A DNA stretch of 64,000 nucleotides from Candidatus Defluviicoccus seviourii (GTDB taxonomy: Bacteria > Pseudomonadota > Alphaproteobacteria > Rhodospirillales > Defluviicoccaceae). A model generated the notes under the pieces. The model had not been told where the DNA came from, searched no databases, and was given only the letters and a program-made list of their open reading frames with translations. Position numbers and translations under genes: made by a program. Below are positions 8,735 through 17,472 of the stretch, piece by piece (positions within the stretch are counted from its first letter, which is position 1; the number at the start of each line of letters is the position of its first letter). The stretch spans positions 62,001-126,000 of the forward strand of contig UXAT02000051.1 in the NCBI GenBank assembly GCA_900609035.2, given 5' to 3'.

Positions 8735-10741
8735 TCAGGCTGCTTCCTTGGCCGTTTCCTCGACGATGGCGAGGATGTCGTTCATGATCGCGTTGAGATC
8801 GAAATCCTTCGGCGTGTAGACACGCGCCACGCCGCTGGCGACGAGCTTTTCCGCATCCTCGGGCGGGATGATGCCGCCGACGACGACCGGTACGTCGGAA
8901 AGATCGGCCGCCCGCATCCGCTCGATGATCTCGGTGACGAGCGGCAGGTGCGAGCCGGACAGGATCGACAGCCCGACGACGTGCACACCCTCATCGAGCG
9001 CGGCGTTGACGATCTGCTCCGGCGTCAGCCGGATGCCTTCATAGACCACCTCGAAGCCGGTATCCCGCGCGCGCAACGCGATCTGCTCGGCGCCGTTGGA
9101 GTGGCCGTCGAGGCCCGGCTTGCCGACCAGCATCTTGATCCGCCGGCCGAGCTTGTCGGTAACTTCCTTGAGCTTGGCGCGTGCGGTCCGTAGCCCGGCG
9201 TAGTCCGCCGTCACCACGGCCTGGGCGACCCCGGTCGGCGCCCGGTATTCGCCAAAGATGTCGCGCAACGTCTGCGACCATTCGCCGGTGGTGACGCCGG
9301 CGTGTGCGCACGCGATCGAGACCGGCATGATGTTGCGGCCGTCCTTCGCCGCTGCCGCCAGGTCGGTTAGTGCCTGGCGCACCCGGGCCGCGTCGCGCTG
9401 GCCGCGCCAAGCATTCAGGAGCGCGATCTGATCGGCTTCGGCGCGCGGATCGACGGTCATGATGCTGCCCTCGCCGGTCGCAAGGGGAGACGGCTCCGCC
9501 TCAGTGAAGCGGTTGACGCCGACGACGACCTGATCGCCGCTCTCGATGGCGGCGACACGCTGGGCGTTCGATTCGACCAGGCGCCGCTTCATGTAGCCGG
9601 ACTCGACGGCATTCACGGCGCCGCCCAGCTCCTCGATCCGCTGCAGCTCTTCGCGCGCCTGGGCGGCGAGCGCCTCGACCTTCGTGGCAATCACGGTCGC
9701 GCCGTCAAAGATGTCTCCGTACTCGACGAGGTCGGTTTCGAACGCCACCACCTGTTGCAGGCGGATCGACCATTGCTGATCCCAAGGCCGCGGCAGGCCC
9801 AGGGCCTCGTTCCACGCCGGCAACTGCACGGCGCGCGCGCGCGCGTTCTTGGACAAGACGACGGCCAGCATTTCCAAAAGGATGCGGTAGACGTTGTTCT
9901 CCGGTTGCTGTTCGGTGAGGCCCAAGGAGTTGACCTGCACGCCGTAGCGGAAGCGGCGCAGCTTCGGGTCCTCAACGCCGTAACGGCTGTGACAGATCTC
10001 GTCCCACAGCTCGGTGAACGCGCGCATCTTGCACAGCTCGGTGATGAAGCGGATGCCGGCGTTGCAGAAGAAGCTGATGCGTCCGACCACTTCCGGGAAC
10101 TCGGCAGGTGGGACCTGGCCCGAGGCCTTGACCGCATCGAGCACGGCGAGCGCGTTCGCAAGTGCAAACGCGAGCTCCTGTTCCGGCGTCGCGCCCGCCT
10201 CCTGCAGGTGATACGAGCAGACGTTGATCGGGTTCCACTTCGGCACTTCCCGATACGTGTAGGCGACGACGTCGGAGATCAGCCGCATCGAGGGCGCCGG
10301 CGGGAAGATGTAGGTGCCGCGCGAGAGATACTCCTTGATGATGTCGTTCTGCGTCGTCCCGGCGAGCTTCGCGGGCGAGACGCCCTGCAGTTCGGCCGCC
10401 GCGATGTAGAGCGACAGAAGCCACGCCGCCGGCGCGTTGATCGTCATCGAAGTGTTCATGCGGTCGAGCGGAATGCCGTCCAGAAGCGTCCGCATGTCAC
10501 CTAAATGGCAGACCGGCACGCCGACCTTGCCGACCTCGCCGCGCGCCAGCACGTGATCGGAGTCGTAGCCGGTCTGCGTTGGCAGATCGAACGCGATCGA
10601 CAGTCCGGTCTGCCCGCGCGCCAAGTTCTTGCGGTAAAGAGCGTTGGATTCCTTTGCGGAAGCATAGCCGGAATAGGTCCGGATCAACCACGGTGCTTCG
10701 CGCTTCTTGGCCGGTTTCGCGGCCGCCTCAGTTTCCGCCAT
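8735..10741 (-). CDS. meaA: Ethylmalonyl-CoA mutase (MeaA/Ecm, B12-dependent)
   Basis: A 668-residue single-chain acyl-CoA mutase that interconverts ethylmalonyl-CoA and methylsuccinyl-CoA in the ethylmalonyl-CoA pathway. The N-terminal TIM-barrel (about 15-510) includes the substrate-binding run starting RTYSGYASAKESN and FDLPTQTGYDSDH. The C-terminal cobalamin domain (about 533-668) has the base-off signature DGHSNG at 545-550 and a downstream SILSGSH and VVGGIIP. The small size and the MeaA-like N terminus separate it from the larger methylmalonyl-CoA mutases. The ATG at 10741 has a strong GGAGGAGGTG just upstream; an extension to 10840 lacks support. It is divergent from ccr, whose product feeds it after epimerisation. 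Confidence 0.93.
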   Translation of the reverse strand: MAETEAAAKPAKKREAPWLIRTYSGYASAKESNALYRKNLARGQTGLSIAFDLPTQTGYDSDHVLARGEVGKVGVPVCHLGDMRTLLDGIPLDRMNTSMTINAPAAWLLSLYIAAAELQGVSPAKLAGTTQNDIIKEYLSRGTYIFPPAPSMRLISDVVAYTYREVPKWNPINVCSYHLQEAGATPEQELAFALANALAVLDAVKASGQVPPAEFPEVVGRISFFCNAGIRFITELCKMRAFTELWDEICHSRYGVEDPKLRRFRYGVQVNSLGLTEQQPENNVYRILLEMLAVVLSKNARARAVQLPAWNEALGLPRPWDQQWSIRLQQVVAFETDLVEYGDIFDGATVIATKVEALAAQAREELQRIEELGGAVNAVESGYMKRRLVESNAQRVAAIESGDQVVVGVNRFTEAEPSPLATGEGSIMTVDPRAEADQIALLNAWRGQRDAARVRQALTDLAAAAKDGRNIMPVSIACAHAGVTTGEWSQTLRDIFGEYRAPTGVAQAVVTADYAGLRTARAKLKEVTDKLGRRIKMLVGKPGLDGHSNGAEQIALRARDTGFEVVYEGIRLTPEQIVNAALDEGVHVVGLSILSGSHLPLVTEIIERMRAADLSDVPVVVGGIIPPEDAEKLVASGVARVYTPKDFDLNAIMNDILAIVEETAKEAA

Positions 10742-10826
10742 TTCACCTCCTCCCTCGCTTGACCCCGACCCCGGGCAGACGCTTCCTATCGGTTGAGAAA
10801 CCGTCGCTCCGCCTCGATGGCAACGC

Positions 10827-10867
10827 TTGCAGCCTAGCAAATTGTGCGTTGCGAAGAAAGACGCAAC
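10827..10867. promoter_or_regulatory. Candidate operator in the divergent meaA/ccr promoter region
   Basis: Two nested inverted repeats lie close together in the 286-bp space between the two ethylmalonyl-CoA genes: TTGC-N6-GCAA at 10827-10840 and GTTGCG-N8-CGCAAC at 10848-10867. A third, CTTTCC-N9-GGAAAG, is at 10920-10940. ScfR-family regulators of this pathway (PccR in Rhodobacter, RamB in actinobacteria) are known to bind TTGCAAA-type half sites, and these repeats have partial resemblance. Operator function is inferred from position and symmetry only. Confidence 0.4.
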
Positions 10868-11027
10868 AGTCTAAAACGGACGATCGTCTATCTATCGGCG
10901 AACGTTAAATGAAAGCTCGCTTTCCGAGTACGCTGGAAAGAGTTGCGCGGGCTACGGTTGAGCCGGGTGCCGGGGCGAACGCTGCTCCGTGCAAACCACA
11001 ATATAGGGACTCTGGGTTGCGGAGATA

Positions 11028-12779
11028 ATGATGGCGAAAGAGGTCTACGACATCGCGGACCACCCGCCGGTCGGCACGGTACCGGCGAAGATGAATGCGT
11101 GGCTGATCCGGCCAGAACGTTTCGGTCAGCCGATGAAGGCGTTTCAGAAGGAAGTCGTCCCCGTTCCTGAAATCAAGGATGACGAAGTCCTGGTCTACGT
11201 GATGGCGGCCGGCATTAACTATAATAACGTCTGGGCTGCTCTAGGTATTCCGGTCAACGTTATCGCCGCCCGCAACAAATCGGGCGAGAAGGAAGACTTC
11301 CACATCGGCGGTTCCGACGCCTCTGGTGTCGTTTATAAGGTCGGCAAGGACGTCACCAACGTCAAGGTCGGCGATGAGGTCGTCGTTCACTGTGCGACCT
11401 GGGACCGGAACTGTGCGTGGGTGAAGGCCGGCAATGACCCGATGTATTCGCCGAGCTTCAAGATCTGGGGTTACGAGACCAATTACGGCTCCTTCGCCCA
11501 GTTCACGAAAGTGCAGGCGCACCAATGCATGCCGAAGCCGAAGCACATGACTTGGGAAGAGGCGGCGTCTTACGTGCTCGTCGGCGCAACCGCCTATCGG
11601 ATGCTGTGCGGCTGGAAAGAACACCCGATCAAGGCGAATGATCCGATCCTGATTTGGGGCGGCGCTGGTGGCCTCGGTTCCATGGCGATCCAGATCGTCA
11701 AGGCGCTGGGCGGGATTCCGATCGCGGTCGTCTCCGGCGAAGACAAGATCGATTATTGCATTAAGCTGGGTGCCAAAGGCTGCATCAACCGCAAGGACTT
11801 CGATCACTGGGGTATGCTGCCGCACTGGAAAGACACCGTCGGCTACAATAATTGGATGAAGGCAGTCCGCGGCTTCGGCGCCAAGTTCTGGGAAGTCCTT
11901 GGCGAAAAGCGCAGCCCGAAGATCGTCTTTGAGCACCCGGGCGAGACTACTATCCCGACCTCGATCTTCCTCTGCGATACCGGCGGTATGGTGGTGATCT
12001 GCGCCGGAACCACCGGCTACAACGCAACCGTCGACCTTCGCTATCTCTGGATGCGGCAGAAGCGGTTCCAGGGCTCGCACTTCGCGAATGACGAGCAGTG
12101 CTACGCGATGAACGAGCTCGCCTTGCGGGGCCAGCTCAACCCCTGCATGTCGCGCGCGTTTACCTACGAGGAGTTGCCGGTATCGCACCAGCTGATGCAC
12201 GACAACAAGCACCCGCACGGCAACATGGCGGTGCTGATCTGCGCTCCCGATTTCGGCCTCGGCAAGAGCGCCGATGCGCCGCGCTTTGTGCCCGAAGCCG
12301 CCCTGCCGAAAGGCGACGTGCACGACACACCGCATCCGTACCCGTTGTCGGTGCCGCTGCCCGGCGTTGAAACGGCGGACGACATCAAGATCTACGACGA
12401 CGGCACCTTGGTGCGCGACCGGATGCACCCCGGCATCATCTCCTGCGGCACCGGCGATACCCTGGCCGACGCTGCCAAGACGATGATCGACAAGGACATT
12501 CATGCCCTGGTCGTGATTGATGCGGGCAAGGCCGTGGGCGTCTTGTCGCAGACCGATATCGTGCTGGCGCGCCAGGGACGCAAACCGGACCAAGCGCGCG
12601 GGATGAAGGTGGGTGAAGTTATGACCGCCGGATGCGCGACGATCGATGCCAGCACCAAGCTGTCGCACGCGATCACAGAGATGATGAAGCGGCGCATCCA
12701 CCGCCTGCTTGTGACCGAGAACGAAAAGCCGGTCGGTGTGCTGTCGATGACCGACATCGTCCGCCGGTTGATCGGCTGA
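11028..12779 (+). CDS. ccr: Crotonyl-CoA carboxylase/reductase fused to a C-terminal CBS domain pair
   Basis: Residues 1 to about 416 are a full-length Ccr, which reductively carboxylates crotonyl-CoA with NADPH and CO2 to ethylmalonyl-CoA. The MDR fold is clear: AGINYNNVW (61-69), [14 protein letters not shown] (146-159, containing the Tyr/Phe-Glu pair of the CO2 pocket), nucleotide-binding [10 protein letters not shown] (211-220), FEHPGE and the GSHFAN histidine (351). Ordinary Ccr ends near GNMAVL (398-403). Here a linker of about 45 residues (417-460) leads to CBS1 (about 464-518, ending [11 protein letters not shown]) and CBS2 (about 527-583, ending [14 protein letters not shown]). CBS pairs usually bind adenine nucleotides and control enzymes. 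The frame is continuous through the junction. ATG at 11028, or 11031. Confidence 0.95.
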   Translation: MMAKEVYDIADHPPVGTVPAKMNAWLIRPERFGQPMKAFQKEVVPVPEIKDDEVLVYVMAAGINYNNVWAALGIPVNVIAARNKSGEKEDFHIGGSDASGVVYKVGKDVTNVKVGDEVVVHCATWDRNCAWVKAGNDPMYSPSFKIWGYETNYGSFAQFTKVQAHQCMPKPKHMTWEEAASYVLVGATAYRMLCGWKEHPIKANDPILIWGGAGGLGSMAIQIVKALGGIPIAVVSGEDKIDYCIKLGAKGCINRKDFDHWGMLPHWKDTVGYNNWMKAVRGFGAKFWEVLGEKRSPKIVFEHPGETTIPTSIFLCDTGGMVVICAGTTGYNATVDLRYLWMRQKRFQGSHFANDEQCYAMNELALRGQLNPCMSRAFTYEELPVSHQLMHDNKHPHGNMAVLICAPDFGLGKSADAPRFVPEAALPKGDVHDTPHPYPLSVPLPGVETADDIKIYDDGTLVRDRMHPGIISCGTGDTLADAAKTMIDKDIHALVVIDAGKAVGVLSQTDIVLARQGRKPDQARGMKVGEVMTAGCATIDASTKLSHAITEMMKRRIHRLLVTENEKPVGVLSMTDIVRRLIG

Positions 12780-12802
12780 TCGAGAGCGGGGGCAACGAAC
12801 CA

Positions 12803-12832
12803 CCCCGCCGGCTTGTCCCAAAGCCGGCGGGG
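12803..12832. terminator. Strong hairpin downstream of ccr
   Basis: A perfect 12-bp stem (CCCCGCCGGCTT at 12803-12814 with AAGCCGGCGGGG at 12821-12832) around a 6-base loop lies 23 bases after the ccr stop and before mcd. There is no run of T after it, so it may act as an mRNA 3' stabiliser or attenuator rather than a classical terminator. Confidence 0.55.
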
Positions 12833-12981
12833 CATGGTCGCACGGTAAATGACGATGCAGCGGACATCCGATCCGACGGCGCCGGAGGTCCGTAACGACA
12901 AGGTTGGATTTGGAGTGGATCCGCTTTGCGACGCCCTGACGCGGCCGCAGCGGCAAGATGGACAAGGGAGAGGAGTGAGCC

Positions 12982-14655
12982 ATGGACGTCGACCTCGCTG
13001 AAGGGAAGAGCCTGATCATCGACGACCTGCTCTCAACCTGCCTCGATGCCCTCGGCGCGGCGCAGCACCTCGTGGTCGAGGTGCGCAAGGGCGTTACGCA
13101 GATGGTGCTCCGTGGCGGCCGGCTCGATGCCGACCTCTTGAACGAGCATCAGTTCGCCGCGCATGGATATGCATGGCTGTCGACCTACGTTTCGGCGATG
13201 CAGCAGATGCTGGCCTGGGCGGAGCGGCTCGAGGCGGAAGGCGCGCTGAGCGAGGTCGAGACGCTGATGCTGCAGGCGACCTTCGGCGAGTACCTTTCGC
13301 AGATCCTGGGCGGCATCCCGATGACCCAGGTCGAGATCGTTCGCCCGCGCAACATGGGCGTGAGCGACGAAGCGCTGCACGCCTTCCTGACCCCTGCGGT
13401 CAATACCCTGATCTGCCGCGGCGCCACCGATGCGGTGAAGGTTCGCATCGCCAACCTGATCGCCGACGGCAATTTCGGCAACTACGCCCTCGATGAAACC
13501 CTGCAGATGATCCGCGACCAGTTCCGCCGTTTCAGCGAGGAGAAGGTCATTCCCTTCGCCCACGGCTGGCATTCGCGCGATGAGCTGATCCCGCTCTCGA
13601 TCATCGAGGAGATGGCGGAACTGGGCGTGTTCGGCCTGACCATTCCGGAGGACTACGGCGGCCTCGGGATGGGCAAGATGAGCATGTGCGTCGTTACCGA
13701 GGAGCTGAGCCGGGCCTATATCGGCGTCGGCTCGCTCGGCACCCGCTCGGAGATTGCGGGCGAATTGATCAAGCTGGGCGGCACGGACGAGCAGAAGGAG
13801 CACTTCCTGCCCAAGCTGGCCTCGGGGGAAATCCTGCCGACGGCGGTCTTTACCGAACCCAATACCGGTTCCGACCTGGGCTCGCTGCGCACCCGGGCGG
13901 TGAAGGACGGGGATACCTACAAGATCACCGGCAACAAGACCTGGATCACGCACGCCGCGCGTTCGGACCTGATGACGCTGTTGGCGCGCACGAACCCCTC
14001 CAGCACCGACTGGAAAGGGTTGAGCATGTTCCTCGCCGAGAAGCCGCGCGGCACCGACGAGGCTCCGTTCCCGGCCAAGGGCATGACCGGCGGCGAGATA
14101 CGCGTCCTCGGTTATCGCGGCATGAAGGAATATGAGCTTGGCTTCGACGGGTTTGAGGTTCCGGCCAAGAACCTGCTGGGTCACAAGGAGGGCGAGGGTT
14201 TCAAGCAGCTCATGCAGACCTTCGAGGGTGCGCGCATCCAGACCGCGGCGCGGGCCGTCGGTGTTGCCCAGAACGCGATGGAGCTGGGCCTGAAGTACGC
14301 CCAGGAGCGGATCCAATTTGGTCAGCCGATCTTTGGCTTCCCACGCGTTGCCTGCAAGATCGGCTGGATGGCGGTCGAAACCATGATCGCGCGCCAGCTC
14401 ACGTACGACTCGGCGCGGCAGAAGGACTCCGATCGCCGCTGCGACATCGAAGCCGGCATGGCAAAGCTGTTGGCGGCCCGCGTCGCCTGGGCGAACGCCG
14501 ACAACGCGCTGCAGATCCACGGCGGCAACGGCTACGCCGAGGAGTACGAGATTTCGCGCGTCATGTGCGACGCCCGCATCCTCAACGTTTTCGAGGGAGC
14601 CGCCGAAATCCAGGCGCAGGTGATTGCCCGCGGGCTGCTGTCGGCCCGGAACTGA
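12982..14655 (+). CDS. mcd: (2S)-methylsuccinyl-CoA dehydrogenase
   Basis: A 557-residue acyl-CoA dehydrogenase flavoprotein oxidising methylsuccinyl-CoA to mesaconyl-CoA. It carries the long N-terminal helical extension (about residues 1-165) that distinguishes Mcd from ordinary ~380-residue acyl-CoA dehydrogenases. The common ACD core follows: PEDYGGLGMGKM, FTEPNTGSDL, ITGNKTWITHA, RIQTAARAVG, ERIQFGQPIFG and the C-terminal QIHGGNGYAEEYEISR. GGAGAGGAG precedes the ATG. It follows ccr on the same strand across a hairpin, and the electron acceptor is likely the EtfAB encoded about 1-3 kb downstream. Confidence 0.93.
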   Translation: MDVDLAEGKSLIIDDLLSTCLDALGAAQHLVVEVRKGVTQMVLRGGRLDADLLNEHQFAAHGYAWLSTYVSAMQQMLAWAERLEAEGALSEVETLMLQATFGEYLSQILGGIPMTQVEIVRPRNMGVSDEALHAFLTPAVNTLICRGATDAVKVRIANLIADGNFGNYALDETLQMIRDQFRRFSEEKVIPFAHGWHSRDELIPLSIIEEMAELGVFGLTIPEDYGGLGMGKMSMCVVTEELSRAYIGVGSLGTRSEIAGELIKLGGTDEQKEHFLPKLASGEILPTAVFTEPNTGSDLGSLRTRAVKDGDTYKITGNKTWITHAARSDLMTLLARTNPSSTDWKGLSMFLAEKPRGTDEAPFPAKGMTGGEIRVLGYRGMKEYELGFDGFEVPAKNLLGHKEGEGFKQLMQTFEGARIQTAARAVGVAQNAMELGLKYAQERIQFGQPIFGFPRVACKIGWMAVETMIARQLTYDSARQKDSDRRCDIEAGMAKLLAARVAWANADNALQIHGGNGYAEEYEISRVMCDARILNVFEGAAEIQAQVIARGLLSARN

Positions 14656-14693
14656 GGCGGCGCAAGCCTCGATCTGATGCGTGGGAGGTGATT

Positions 14694-14714
14694 CGGCGGT
14701 CACCCAAACCGCCG
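14694..14714. terminator. Hairpin after mcd
   Basis: A 7-bp stem, CGGCGGT (14694-14700) with ACCGCCG (14708-14714), and a 7-base loop, lies between mcd and the HIG1-like gene. There is no T run. It may partly separate expression of mcd from the genes downstream. Confidence 0.3.
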
Positions 14715-14745
14715 GCCGCCCGTGTTGAAAGGCCAAGTTGGAGCG

Positions 14746-14943
14746 ATGGATTCAATTCTGCCCTATCTCCTCGGTGCCGCCATGCTGGCGACGGTCGTCA
14801 CGCTGTTTGTTGGCGTGATCGGCTTTGCCTTCGGCGGTAAGTGGAGCGCTGCACATGCGAACAAGCTGATGAGCCTGCGCGTCGCCCTGCAGGCGGTCGC
14901 GATCGTCTTGTTTGCCTTGATCGTCTTGTGGCAGATGAAATAG
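14746..14943 (+). CDS. HIG1-domain small twin-transmembrane protein
   Basis: A 65-residue protein with two hydrophobic helices (about 5-28 and 42-62) separated by a short polar loop that contains GGKWSAAHANKLMSLRV. The NKLM-x-LRV-x-LQ pattern at the start of the second helix is the signature of the HIG1 (hypoxia-induced gene 1) family. Eukaryotic members act as respiratory supercomplex factors; the bacterial role is not established. The start at 14746 is preferred over 14722 because GGAG lies just upstream. It sits between mcd and the cobalamin adenosyltransferase and may be co-transcribed with the latter. Confidence 0.7.
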   Translation: MDSILPYLLGAAMLATVVTLFVGVIGFAFGGKWSAAHANKLMSLRVALQAVAIVLFALIVLWQMK

Positions 14944-15010
14944 CCGGATCGTGCCGGCAGCGCCGCTTTGCCCCCCCGGGCGCGCGCGATCGCAGCGAGG
15001 GAGAAAGTCC

Positions 15011-15574
15011 ATGGTGACGCTGACCAAGATCTACACGCGCGGCGGCGATACCGGGCGCACGTCCTTGAGCGATGGCTCGCGCGTACCCAAGCACGATCTG
15101 CGCGTCCAAGCCTACGGCACGGTTGACGAGACCAACGCCGTCATCGGCCTTGCGCGGCTGCACACCGAGGGCGAGGCGGATGCGATGCTGGCCAGGATCC
15201 AGAACGACCTGTTCGATCTCGGCGCGGATCTTTGCACCCCCGCCGACGGCCGCAAGGCCGAGGGCGCTTTGCGCATCGTCGAGGCGCAGGTGAGCCGGCT
15301 CGAACAGGAAATCGACGCCATGAACGCGGCACTCAAGCCGCTGACATCGTTCATCCTGCCGGGCGGGATGCCGGCGGCCGCCTATCTCCACCTCGCGCGC
15401 ACGGTCTGCCGCCGGGCGGAGCGCTTGATCTGCGAACTGGTGGACAGCCAGCCGGTGCACGGCGCGGCCTTGAAGTACATCAACCGGCTCTCCGATCACC
15501 TGTTCGTGCTTGCCCGCCGCGTCAACGACAACGGCGCCAAGGACGTCTTGTGGGTGCCCGGCAAGACCCGCTAG
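15011..15574 (+). CDS. pduO: Cob(I)alamin adenosyltransferase, PduO type
   Basis: A 187-residue ATP:cob(I)alamin adenosyltransferase that makes adenosylcobalamin, the cofactor needed by the mutase encoded upstream. Diagnostic features are the N-terminal ATP-binding stretch TKIYTRGGDTGRTSL (residues 5-19), YGTVDETNAVIG, FILPGG, and ARTVCRRAER followed by YINRLSDHLFVLAR, all conserved in the trimeric PduO/MMAB family. ATG at 15011 is preceded by GGGAGAAAG. It clusters with mcd and the ethylmalonyl-CoA genes, which explains its job. Confidence 0.93.
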   Translation: MVTLTKIYTRGGDTGRTSLSDGSRVPKHDLRVQAYGTVDETNAVIGLARLHTEGEADAMLARIQNDLFDLGADLCTPADGRKAEGALRIVEAQVSRLEQEIDAMNAALKPLTSFILPGGMPAAAYLHLARTVCRRAERLICELVDSQPVHGAALKYINRLSDHLFVLARRVNDNGAKDVLWVPGKTR

Positions 15575-15760
15575 GTCGCGCCGCGATGGCCTGCGGCGGC
15601 CACGGCGTGCCTTGACCACGGCCCTCCATGTCCTTAGTCTGCGACCCCTAAAACAATCTGGGAACCCGGGCTCGGATCGTCGCTCCCTCCCGTCGCTGCC
15701 GTGTCCGGCGGCGCACAAGCCGGATCCGAGGCCGGAAAAACGCAGGACTGCGGGTCGCTC

Positions 15761-16510
15761 ATGAAGGTTCTTATCACCGTCAAACGGGTCGTCGATTACA
15801 ACGTCAAGATCCGCGTCAAAGCGGACCGGACGGGCGTCGAAACGGCGAACGTAAAAATGTCCATGAACCCTTTCGACGAGATCGCCGTCGAAGAAGCGGT
15901 TCGACTCAAGGAGGCCGGCAAGGCCACCGAACTGGTCGTTGCTTCGATCGGTGTGACGCAGTGCCAGGAGACCATCCGCACCGCGCTCGCCATGGGTGCC
16001 GACCGCGGCATCCTCGTTGAGACGGCTCAGGAAGTGCAGCCGCTCGCTGTCGCCAAGGTGCTGGCGAAGTTGGTCGAACGGGAACAGCCGCAGCTCGTCA
16101 TCGTCGGCAAGCAGGCGATTGACGACGACTCCAACCAGACAGCGCAGATGCTGGCCGGCCTGTTGGGGTGGGCGCAAGGCACGTTCGCTTCCAAGCTGGT
16201 CCTTGAGGACGGCGAGGCGGAGGTGACGCGCGAGATCGACGGCGGCCTGGAGACGCTCAGGATCAAGATGCCGGCGGTCATTAGCGCCGATCTGCGCCTC
16301 AACACGCCCCGCTACGCGAGTTTGCCCAACATCATGAAGGCCAAGAAGAAGCCGATCGAGGTCATCAAGATCGACACGCTGGGCGTCGACGTCGCCAACC
16401 GGCTCAAGGTGGTGGAGGTCGAGGAGCCGGCAAAACGCCAGGCCGGAATCAAGGTGGCCAGCGTCGAAGAACTTGTGGATAAGCTGAAAAACGAAGCGAA
16501 AGTCATCTGA
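15761..16510 (+). CDS. etfB: Electron transfer flavoprotein beta subunit
   Basis: A 249-residue EtfB, the AMP-binding subunit of the soluble flavoprotein that takes electrons from acyl-CoA dehydrogenases and passes them to ETF:quinone oxidoreductase. Typical features are [20 protein letters not shown] at the start, [33 protein letters not shown] and the partner-recognition region containing [15 protein letters not shown]. Its stop overlaps the etfA start (TGATG), indicating coupled translation. The likely local partner is Mcd, and other acyl-CoA dehydrogenases may share it. Confidence 0.95.
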   Translation: MKVLITVKRVVDYNVKIRVKADRTGVETANVKMSMNPFDEIAVEEAVRLKEAGKATELVVASIGVTQCQETIRTALAMGADRGILVETAQEVQPLAVAKVLAKLVEREQPQLVIVGKQAIDDDSNQTAQMLAGLLGWAQGTFASKLVLEDGEAEVTREIDGGLETLRIKMPAVISADLRLNTPRYASLPNIMKAKKKPIEVIKIDTLGVDVANRLKVVEVEEPAKRQAGIKVASVEELVDKLKNEAKVI

Positions 16511-17442
16511 TGAGCGTCCTCGTCCTTGCCGATCACGATAACCGGGTCCTGAAGCCCGCAACTCTCAACACGATTACGGCTGCATGCGCGTTCGGGACCG
16601 TCGATGTCCTGGTTGCTGGCGCCGGCTGCCGGGCGGTGGCTGACAGCGCCGCCCAGGTCCAGGGCGTCGCCAAAGTGCTGCTGGCCGATGCGCCCTTGTA
16701 CGAGCACCCGCTGGCGGAGATCGTCGCGCCGCTCGTCGTCGGTCTGGCTGCGGGCTATACCCACATCCTGGCGCCGGCCATGACGATGGGCAAGAACACC
16801 CTGCCGCGGGTCGCGGCCATGCTCGACGTCGCGATGTGGTCTGACATCTGTGCCGTCAAGGACGCCAACACCGTCGTGCGGCCGATCTACGCCGGCAATG
16901 CGATGGCGACCGTCACCAGCAGCGACCGCATCAAGGTGGCAACCGTGCGGACGACCGCGTTCGACAAGGCTGCGGAAACCGGTGGCAGTGCGGCCGTCGA
17001 GGCTATTTCGGCCGCCGCCGATCCGGCCTTGTCCCGTTTCGTTCGCCAGGAGCTGACAAAGACGGAGCGCCCGGAGCTGACGAGTGCCCGCATCATCGTT
17101 TCTGGTGGCCGCGGTGTCGGTTCGAGCGAGAATTTCGCCCTCATCGAGGCGGTGGCCGACAAGCTGGGCGCCGCCGTCGGGGCGTCGCGCGCTGCCGTCG
17201 ATGCCGGGTATGTTCCCAACGACTATCAGGTCGGGCAGACCGGCAAGGTGGTGGCACCCGAGCTCTATGTCGCCGTCGGCATCTCGGGCGCCATTCAGCA
17301 CTTGGCGGGGATGAAGGATTCGAAGGTCATCGTCGCCATCAACAAGGACGAGGAAGCGCCGATCTTCCAGGTCGCCGACTACGGCCTTGTGGCCGACCTG
17401 TTCCAGGTCCTGCCGGAACTGACGGCGCGGCTGGAGAAGTAG
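16510..17442 (+). CDS. etfA: Electron transfer flavoprotein alpha subunit
   Basis: A 310-residue EtfA, the FAD-binding subunit. The N-terminal domain (about 1-185) starts [11 protein letters not shown]. The C-terminal FAD domain has the family signature running from [17 protein letters not shown] into [18 protein letters not shown], then [18 protein letters not shown]. It overlaps etfB by one base in a TGATG arrangement and is followed 30 bases later by the hydroxybutyryl-CoA dehydrogenase gene, so all three are likely one operon. Confidence 0.95.
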   Translation: MSVLVLADHDNRVLKPATLNTITAACAFGTVDVLVAGAGCRAVADSAAQVQGVAKVLLADAPLYEHPLAEIVAPLVVGLAAGYTHILAPAMTMGKNTLPRVAAMLDVAMWSDICAVKDANTVVRPIYAGNAMATVTSSDRIKVATVRTTAFDKAAETGGSAAVEAISAAADPALSRFVRQELTKTERPELTSARIIVSGGRGVGSSENFALIEAVADKLGAAVGASRAAVDAGYVPNDYQVGQTGKVVAPELYVAVGISGAIQHLAGMKDSKVIVAINKDEEAPIFQVADYGLVADLFQVLPELTARLEK

Positions 17443-17472
17443 GCCCGGCGGACCTTGTCGCGGTAAGGGCGC

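Noticed and set aside
11018..12779. Possibility that ccr-CBS is two genes joined by a frameshift
   Set aside because: The linker at residues 417-460 is in one continuous frame with normal codon use and no internal start with a ribosome-binding site before CBS1.
11241..13088. 615-codon minus-strand frame opposite ccr
   Set aside because: Antisense shadow; His/Arg/Asp-rich with no domain, while the plus strand encodes Ccr-CBS.
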